Shown here: piece by piece, positions 22,133 through 26,541 of the stretch | Layout: every line of letters begins with the position of its first letter | How positions within the stretch are numbered: the first letter of the stretch is position 1 | From: Mesostigma viride | Taxonomy: Eukaryota > Streptophyta > Mesostigmatophyceae > Mesostigmatales > Mesostigmataceae | Direction of reading: 5' to 3' | Length of the DNA stretch: 26,541 nt | NCBI GenBank assembly: GCA_009746045.1 | Contig: RPFO01000223.1 | Location: forward strand, 1-26,541 | The notes under the pieces: model-generated | What the model was told of the DNA's origin: nothing | Seen by the model: only the letters and a program-made list of their open reading frames with translations | Databases searched by the model: none | Made by a program: the position numbers and the translations under genes

Positions 22133-23855
22133 TGCTTGTATGACCTGACATACATGGCCAAGATCTTCTGCGAGGTGATGGTCCAGCTTTTCATGATCTA
22201 CAACCGCGATTTGGGGAAATACCCCGAACCACGCGACCTCGGCTGGTTGCCGATGCAGCCTTCGGAATCCGACAGCGCCCTTCAGAGGGTGGCCGATACG
22301 GTCGCTGTAGCTGCCAAGAGACTAAGGGCGGTTATCAGGCCAACGGGGAGGGACGATTCCACCTTCCCACTTGCACTGCTGGAGAGGACGGATTTTGGGA
22401 CGACCCACAAGGAGGAAACGAAATGGTGGGTCCTGATTGCGCCCGAACCCCCAACCGAACAGGCTGTGGTGCCCCAACCCGTACAGCCTGTGGCGGGGGC
22501 TGTGGTGGTGACGGGGGCTGTGCCGGAGGAAGGCCAAGCCGAACATGCCGAGGCAGAGGACGTCCAGTCGGGTCGCCAAAAAAAGGTGGGGGAGAAGCGG
22601 GAACCCCCGCGGAAGTTTGGGTCGGAGGAGCTGGCATCCGAAATCGAGCAGCAGGGCCCGTGGATTTCTAAGAAAATTTACGGGTCTGACGGGGAAACGA
22701 CCTGTGAGTTCATGATGAAGACTTTCGCGTGGGAGAAAAGCGATGGGCCGACACGGTTGGCTCAAGTGGTACTTAATGCAATGGAGGGGTTCGAATTTGT
22801 TGTGAAGAGGAAGGGGGGGGTGAACCAGCCGGATATCAAGAATGGGATATGGCTGCTGAATTTGGAACACCACGCGAAGCTGTGGAATGATGAGGAATTG
22901 TTGAAGGGTCGAACGGGTGCGTGGGTGGAGAAAAGGGACTGGAAGGCGGCGAAGGATTGTGGAGATTTCAATGGTGTGAAGGACGCCTGGTCGTCGTACC
23001 TAGGCGATTTCACGGGATTCTTCAACCCACCCGTGATCTTCATTGGGTCAAAGGAGCAGGTGGATGGGTTTAAGGTCCTTCTGAAGGTACTTGGGAAGCG
23101 GCCTGAGGGGGAGGATATTTCCAATCCCAACGGCCGTTCGGGCAAGGAAATTGCGGGTGCAGCCCAGAAGCGTCCGCTGGAGACGGCAGGCGCTGGCACC
23201 AAAAAGAAACGCCGGAAGCGCGCCGCCTCGGAGACCCCCTCGGCCGAAGACGTCTCAATGGGGGATGATGAGGATGTCGGGTCACATGGGGGTGATGATG
23301 GGGAGGAGGTTGGTGATGATGGTGCCGGCGATGATGAGGGGGGCGGGAATGAGGGTGGTGATAAGGGGGGCGGGTCGAAGGACGGAGAGGGGGGGGTTCG
23401 AAGGGCGGAGAGGGGGGCGGGTCGAAGGGCGGAGAGGGGGGGGGTCGAAGGACGGAGAGGGGGGCGGGTCAAAGGGCGGAGAGGGGGGCGGGTCGAAGGG
23501 CGGAGAGGGGGGGGTCGAAGGACGGAGAGGGGGGCGGGTCGAAGGGCGGAGAGGGGGGGGGTCGAAGGGCGGAGAGGGGGGGGTCGAAGGACGGAGAGGG
23601 GGGCGGGTCGAAGGGCGGAGAGGGGGGCGGGTCAAAGGGCGGAGAGGGGGGCGGAGAGAAGGGCGGAGAGGGGGGCGGGTCGACCGGCGCATCGGGGGAA
23701 GGGGGGAAGGAGGGGGGGGAGGGGAGGGAGGCTCGAAGGGGAATTCGGGGGCGTCTGGGGGGGGATGTTGGGGCGTGCCGTCGACTACTGCAAAAAGCTC
23801 CTTTCGCCTGGCGGGCACGTTCGATCAAGAGCAACGGCTAGTCATCTGTCAAAGG
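22133..23855 (+). CDS. largest exon of the spliced gene, with NLS and Gly-rich repeat
   Basis: The exon opens CLYDLTYMAKIFCEVMVQLF after CGTTCCTCCTCAG and ends at a perfect donor, G/GTAAGT, at 23856. The parts in order are as follows. A helical N-terminal region runs to about 22420. A Pro/Val/Glu linker follows (VVPQPVQPVAGAVVV). A globular block lies at about 22620-23100 (SKKIYGSDGETTCEFMMKTF, LNLEHHAKLWNDEELL, PVIFIGSKEQVDGFKVLLKV). A bipartite-looking nuclear signal KKKRRKR lies at about 23201-23221, then an acidic Asp/Gly region. Last comes a 24-bp repeat region. The repeat is open in two frames: GSKGGEGG-type and RRAERGAG-type. G-run length changes decide which is read. Exon 5 continues an acidic frame when the RRAERGAG frame is used. 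Family not recognised; a nuclear role is inferred. Confidence 0.6.
23365..23695. repeat. G-rich 24-bp coding minisatellite (about 13 units)
   Basis: Units of 22-25 bp read GGGTCGAAGGGCGGAGAG followed by five to eight G. GGACGGAG variants recur every two or three units. In one frame each unit encodes Gly-Gly-Gly-Ser-Lys-Gly-Gly-Glu. Changes in G-run length move the ribosome frame between units. Many G runs make the plus strand a good candidate for G-quadruplex formation, by inference. Confidence 0.9.
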
Positions 23856-23974
23856 GTAAGTTAATCTGAGTGAATATGGTCGGTTAAATTATGATGTTTG
23901 CATATTCCCAAGTTTGATTTGCGATTGTAATGATAACTAATTGCGCCGCTCGTCATTGCTTGTCCCACCCACAG
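23856..23974 (+). other. 119-bp GT-AG intron
   Basis: Consensus donor GTAAGT, a branch-point-like ATAACTAAT at about 23932-23940, and an acceptor GTCCCACCCACAG. The base composition drops to AT-rich inside it and returns to GC-rich at once on both sides. This is the clearest intron in the window. Confidence 0.85.
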
Positions 23975-24791
23975 GTGACGAGTCTGAAGAGGAGCCGCCA
24001 AAGGATGACGCGCATGGCGGCCCACCCAAAGGGTTTGAGGAAGATTCGGAAGAATCGGAAGAATCGGAACCTGAGGAGGAAGCGCCACAAAGACGTGTCA
24101 CAGTTACCGCAACCCAGCCCAAGCCACTAGACAAGAAAGTGCCACCACCAAGTTGGCAGACGTGGATGGAGAATCTGGAAGGTGGGGGGGGGGGAAACGG
24201 GTCGTGCCCCGCTCGCCTGTTGGATGTCCGGTTTCGGTATTGTGCAAGCACGGCGGTGAATTTTGCCAGTATCGGAAGAACCAATCCCAGCGCCTTGATA
24301 CGTTGTGGAAGCCCACGTGGGCTGCTGATTCGGTGGCTAAACTCAATGCAGACCCAATGAAGCTGGCACACATGCCTGATTTCCACGTCGACACGTTCCT
24401 GGTGCATGGAGTCGTTCGAAAGGTGGATAAAACGGGCGTGTGGTACGTTAAATTTTGGGCAGAAGGGTGTGACGAAAAGGGAATCTGGATTAATGGGGAG
24501 CAGGGGACGATGCCCGCGGCAATTTTCAAGGTACAACAAGACGAGATGCGGAACTGTTTCAAGCCACCTGAGGGAACGTATTTGGAGTGGTGGATGGACA
24601 AGGGGTACCTGGCGACCAGATCTTCCCCAGCGACCAGATCTTCCCCACGACTCCAAGAGAAGGGGGGAGACCAAGCCGCAGGGCAGGGCAAACGAAAACC
24701 TCAAGGGAAGGCTGGCGCAGATGTGCGGGAGGGGGGTGTAAAGAAGCCCAGCGGACGGGGTGTAAAGAAACGCCTGTTAGTAGGTAGTTAG
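23975..24791 (+). CDS. last exon of the spliced gene, frame broken at a G11 run
   Basis: After the acceptor the frame reads DESEEEPPKDDAHGG, an acidic Ser/Glu region (DSEESEESEPEEEAP) and PPPSWQTWMENLEGG. At the G11 run (24184-24194) this frame leads to a premature stop at 24358-24360. A one-base slip continues into KRVVPRSPVGCPVSVLC, KHGGEFCQYRKNQSQRL and FHVDTFLVHGVVRKVDK. It then reads GVWYVKFWAEGCDEKGIWI and TYLEWWMDKGYLATRSSP. The protein ends with a very basic tail (KRKPQGKAG, GVKKPSGRGVKKRLL) at TAG 24789-24791. The Trp-rich block looks like a folded domain, perhaps a small beta-barrel chromatin reader, but I cannot assign it. An 18-bp tandem duplication (GCGACCAGATCTTCCCCA) is at about 24612-24647. 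Confidence 0.6.
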
Positions 24792-25069
24792 ATAGCTTGA
24801 TCTGAACTCGTGTACATTTGTAAAGATCGATCTGTACATCTGTCTCCAGAGCATTCACTTGAATATTCAAAGTTCAAGTGGGAATTACTGGTTGGGTTGT
24901 GCACAGGCTTGTGCACAATTTTGGCAATAATTATAATTCGTTCTATAAATAGAACTAGCGGGGTCGTGGAGAGGGTTGTGCAATTGTAAATAATCTACAA
25001 CTTGTCTCACTTGCTTACCCTCCGAGTGCATGACACTATGACAAAAACAGCCAATTTTACCCCGACTTG
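24792..25069. other. 3' flank of the spliced gene, no gene
   Basis: AT-rich DNA with no supported coding frame. TTGTGCACA occurs twice within 20 bases (about 24896-24919). Several CTATAAAT and AATAAT strings occur. It probably contains the 3' untranslated region. Confidence 0.6.
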
Positions 25070-25109
25070 AATAAATTTTAATAAATGTTAATAAATTTTA
25101 ATAAATTTA
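25070..25109 (+). terminator. cluster of AATAAA signals
   Basis: Four successive copies of AATAAATTTT or AATAAATGTT, about 280 bases after the last stop codon of the spliced gene. This is a plausible polyadenylation region, although it may equally be a simple AT-rich repeat. Confidence 0.45.
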
Positions 25110-25379
25110 AGCAATCTAGTAATGAAAAGTGCACGCGGAAAGCGCACCAGTGACCAAATTGCATGAAATGGTAATGATTTCATGTGGAAACGCATTCACA
25201 ATGAGCATCAATTGTCATGTATTTGTTGAAATGGCGTCTCCTCAAGTAATAAAATTTGGCATGGGTATTGTAGATTGATTGTGGGCCCCCCCTGGTGTTG
25301 TTCTTTCTCAGTTACATCGTTTTCCCGTCTTTGTTCTTATCGTGTTGATTTCATCACGACTCTTGTTGAACTCTTGCAG
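25110..25379. other. gap before an exon-like block, nothing assigned
   Basis: No repeat of the window and no convincing coding frame. The last 100 bases are pyrimidine-rich and would suit the 3' part of an intron ending at 25379. Confidence 0.5.
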
Positions 25380-25535
25380 CGTTTATTGGTCAAAGACTAT
25401 GACCGAGCCATTATGCTCCGACAAGTCCGATGTTTTTTGCAACGTCACCCACATCTGTTCGGTGCTGCCCCTTGGCACAAGCTCTACAAACAGGTCGTGG
25501 ACCGGCTGGATCGCATAGTATCTCCGCACATCTGA
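25380..25535 (+). CDS. putative terminal exon, 51 codons
   Basis: TTGAACTCTTGCAG ends at 25379. The following frame, in phase 0 like most acceptors in this window, reads RLLVKDYDRAIMLRQVRCFL. It goes on to HPHLFGAAPWHKLYKQVVD and stops at TGA 25533-25535. The composition (amphipathic, Arg/Leu/His) is protein-like. The donor exon is not found, so it could belong to a gene whose other exons lie among the preceding 300 bases or in the spliced gene. Family not recognised. Confidence 0.3.
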   Translation, partial: RLLVKDYDRAIMLRQVRCFLQRHPHLFGAAPWHKLYKQVVDRLDRIVSPHI

Positions 25536-25949
25536 ACCCTGTGATGCCAGATCTCCTTTGCGGCCGTTCCGAGCTTGGCACTGGATTCGTTGTCCACATC
25601 GTCGCGTCGCTGCCGCAACACGTGTTTTCTGGCATCCGCGCGGCTTTTTGGTTCCCGCCGCACATTTGAAAGTGCTGTCCTCCGGCTTTTTGCCTTTGCA
25701 CCGTGTGCAGTTCTTGGACGTTTGGAATCATGGCATGGCTAACGTGATGACTGACTAGCTAGACCTTTTCAGTGGTTTTCCATTTGCGGGTATTTCCTCG
25801 TAAATGGTGGGAGAGCGATCGCAGCAATGGTGCTCACCACTAGACACTCCCGGCCAGTTAGGCTAGAAACACACGCCCTGATCAAGCATGCTGTTTCCGG
25901 CCCCACCGTCTAGGTCATCTAGTCGCTCCACACGTAAGCCAGCCATAAT
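25536..25949. other. unassigned GC-mixed stretch
   Basis: Several frames of 60-100 codons overlap on both strands here (for example one reading LLCGRSELGTGFVVHIV). None has supporting motifs, so none is called. No repeat is seen. Confidence 0.5.
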
Positions 25950-26541
25950 TTCAATGCACAAGGATACACATTTCCATCACCATTCATCTTCATCATCCTG
26001 AACGACTCGAAAACGCGGAAAAGATAACGGCAGGCTCGAGCTACCATGGTCCGGATTCTCCCGATTTCTGGCCTGCGCTGGTTGTCTCTTTGATATGGCA
26101 TGCCAAGGTAAAGGTCCTCATTGCGGACATGAGCAGCATATCCTACTCTGAAAATGGATCGCATCATGTTGGTGACCGCGCCGTCCAGCTTGCGGGCCAG
26201 GTGGCGGTGAGGGTCCACGTCTTGGCCCCATACGTAAGAACAGGAAGGGGAGGACCTTCAACAGGTCCTGTTTCTCGATCTTGCCAAGGGGCTTGCGCCA
26301 CAGGGCCCGGTAATGGCGTAAAGCGTGCCAGGCGAGGGAGATGCGGTGGTCCGCGTACATCAGCCTCGCAGCTGGAAGCAGGCCCCAGCAGCTTGACGCG
26401 GTCCTGATACAGGACTCGAGATCCGTCAAGGAGATAGAGGGGTGGCGGTGGGTGGGTGAGCCCAATCGCCAGGGCCTCTGTCTTAACTTGCTGACCTCAA
26501 GCCCCACTGCACGGCCTCGATAGCCAGACAGTCAAGCCATG
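25950..26541 (-). mobile_element. decayed LINE (non-LTR) reverse transcriptase, C-terminal part
   Basis: Read on the minus strand, the text matches the end of LINE reverse transcriptases, in several frames. The pieces are VKTEALAIGLTHPPPPLYLL, HRISLAWHALRHYRALWRKP, LTYGAKTWTLTATW, then ARKLDGAVTNMMRSIFRVG and HVRNEDLYLGMPYQR. The motif YGAxTWTLT followed by a RKLDG helix and HxRNxDLY is typical of this class downstream of the catalytic YxDD, which is not in the window. At least two frame changes show decay. The element continues past 26541. Confidence 0.75.

Noticed and set aside
22322-23834. Long minus-strand proline-rich frames opposite the large exon
   Set aside because: They are the complement of Gly-rich coding repeats; a splice donor and coding continuity support only the plus strand.
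25411-25731. Minus-strand 106-codon frame with many Cys residues
   Set aside because: It is antisense to a better supported plus-strand exon-like frame and lacks regular ligand spacing.

Overview
This window looks like nuclear DNA of a eukaryote with a large, repeat-rich genome, most likely a green alga or plant. The evidence is as follows. GT-AG introns have plant-like signals (GTAAGT donor, CTAAT branch point, pyrimidine-rich CAG acceptors). MYND and F-box type reading frames are present. There is a decayed non-LTR retrotransposon and a fragment of a plastid-type rpoB gene. About 10 kb is satellite or minisatellite DNA. The overall style reminds me of charophyte genomes such as Chara, but that is recognition-level inference and not proven here.

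Layout. 1-862: a roughly 28-bp minisatellite followed by a polypyrimidine tract. 863-4890: dispersed copies of a 14-bp perfect palindrome (CCAACGGCCGTTGG) and three decayed coding relics: a short basic-tailed protein, a MYND protein and an F-box-like protein. A 210-bp foldback element lies at 4340-4549. 4898-7434: a 209-bp tandem satellite, one palindrome per monomer, with a duplicated four-monomer block. 7476-12513: a head-to-tail cluster of six plus-strand genes. One is the intact-looking relative of the MYND relic. Three share a Cys3-His motif, C-x(2-4)-C-x(9-12)-C-x2-H, used once or twice at the N terminus. The gene borders carry the palindrome and partly duplicated intergenic cassettes. 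12514-14239: a plastid rpoB fragment, a 79-bp tandem repeat and hairpin-bearing intergenic DNA.

14240-24791: what I read as one large spliced gene. Exons at 14240-14539, 19734-20855, 21564-22022, 22133-23855 and 23975-24791 have splice sites whose phases agree. Its first visible intron (5.2 kb) holds a 4.5-kb TTGTCC hexamer satellite plus thirteen 46-bp palindrome repeats. Its second intron holds twelve more. The hexamer satellite has no stop codon in any of six frames, so very long apparent reading frames there are artefacts. 24792-26541: the probable 3' flank, one isolated exon-like piece (25380-25535) and a LINE reverse transcriptase relic on the minus strand.

Two themes tie the window together. 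First, the palindrome contains two back-to-back AACGG cores, the core of MYB3R/MSA sites. It sits in gene borders, introns and satellite monomers alike, about 50 times. Second, many frames break exactly at homopolymer runs (G9, G11, A6, T6), so either consensus errors or real slippage must be settled before any gene is called dead.
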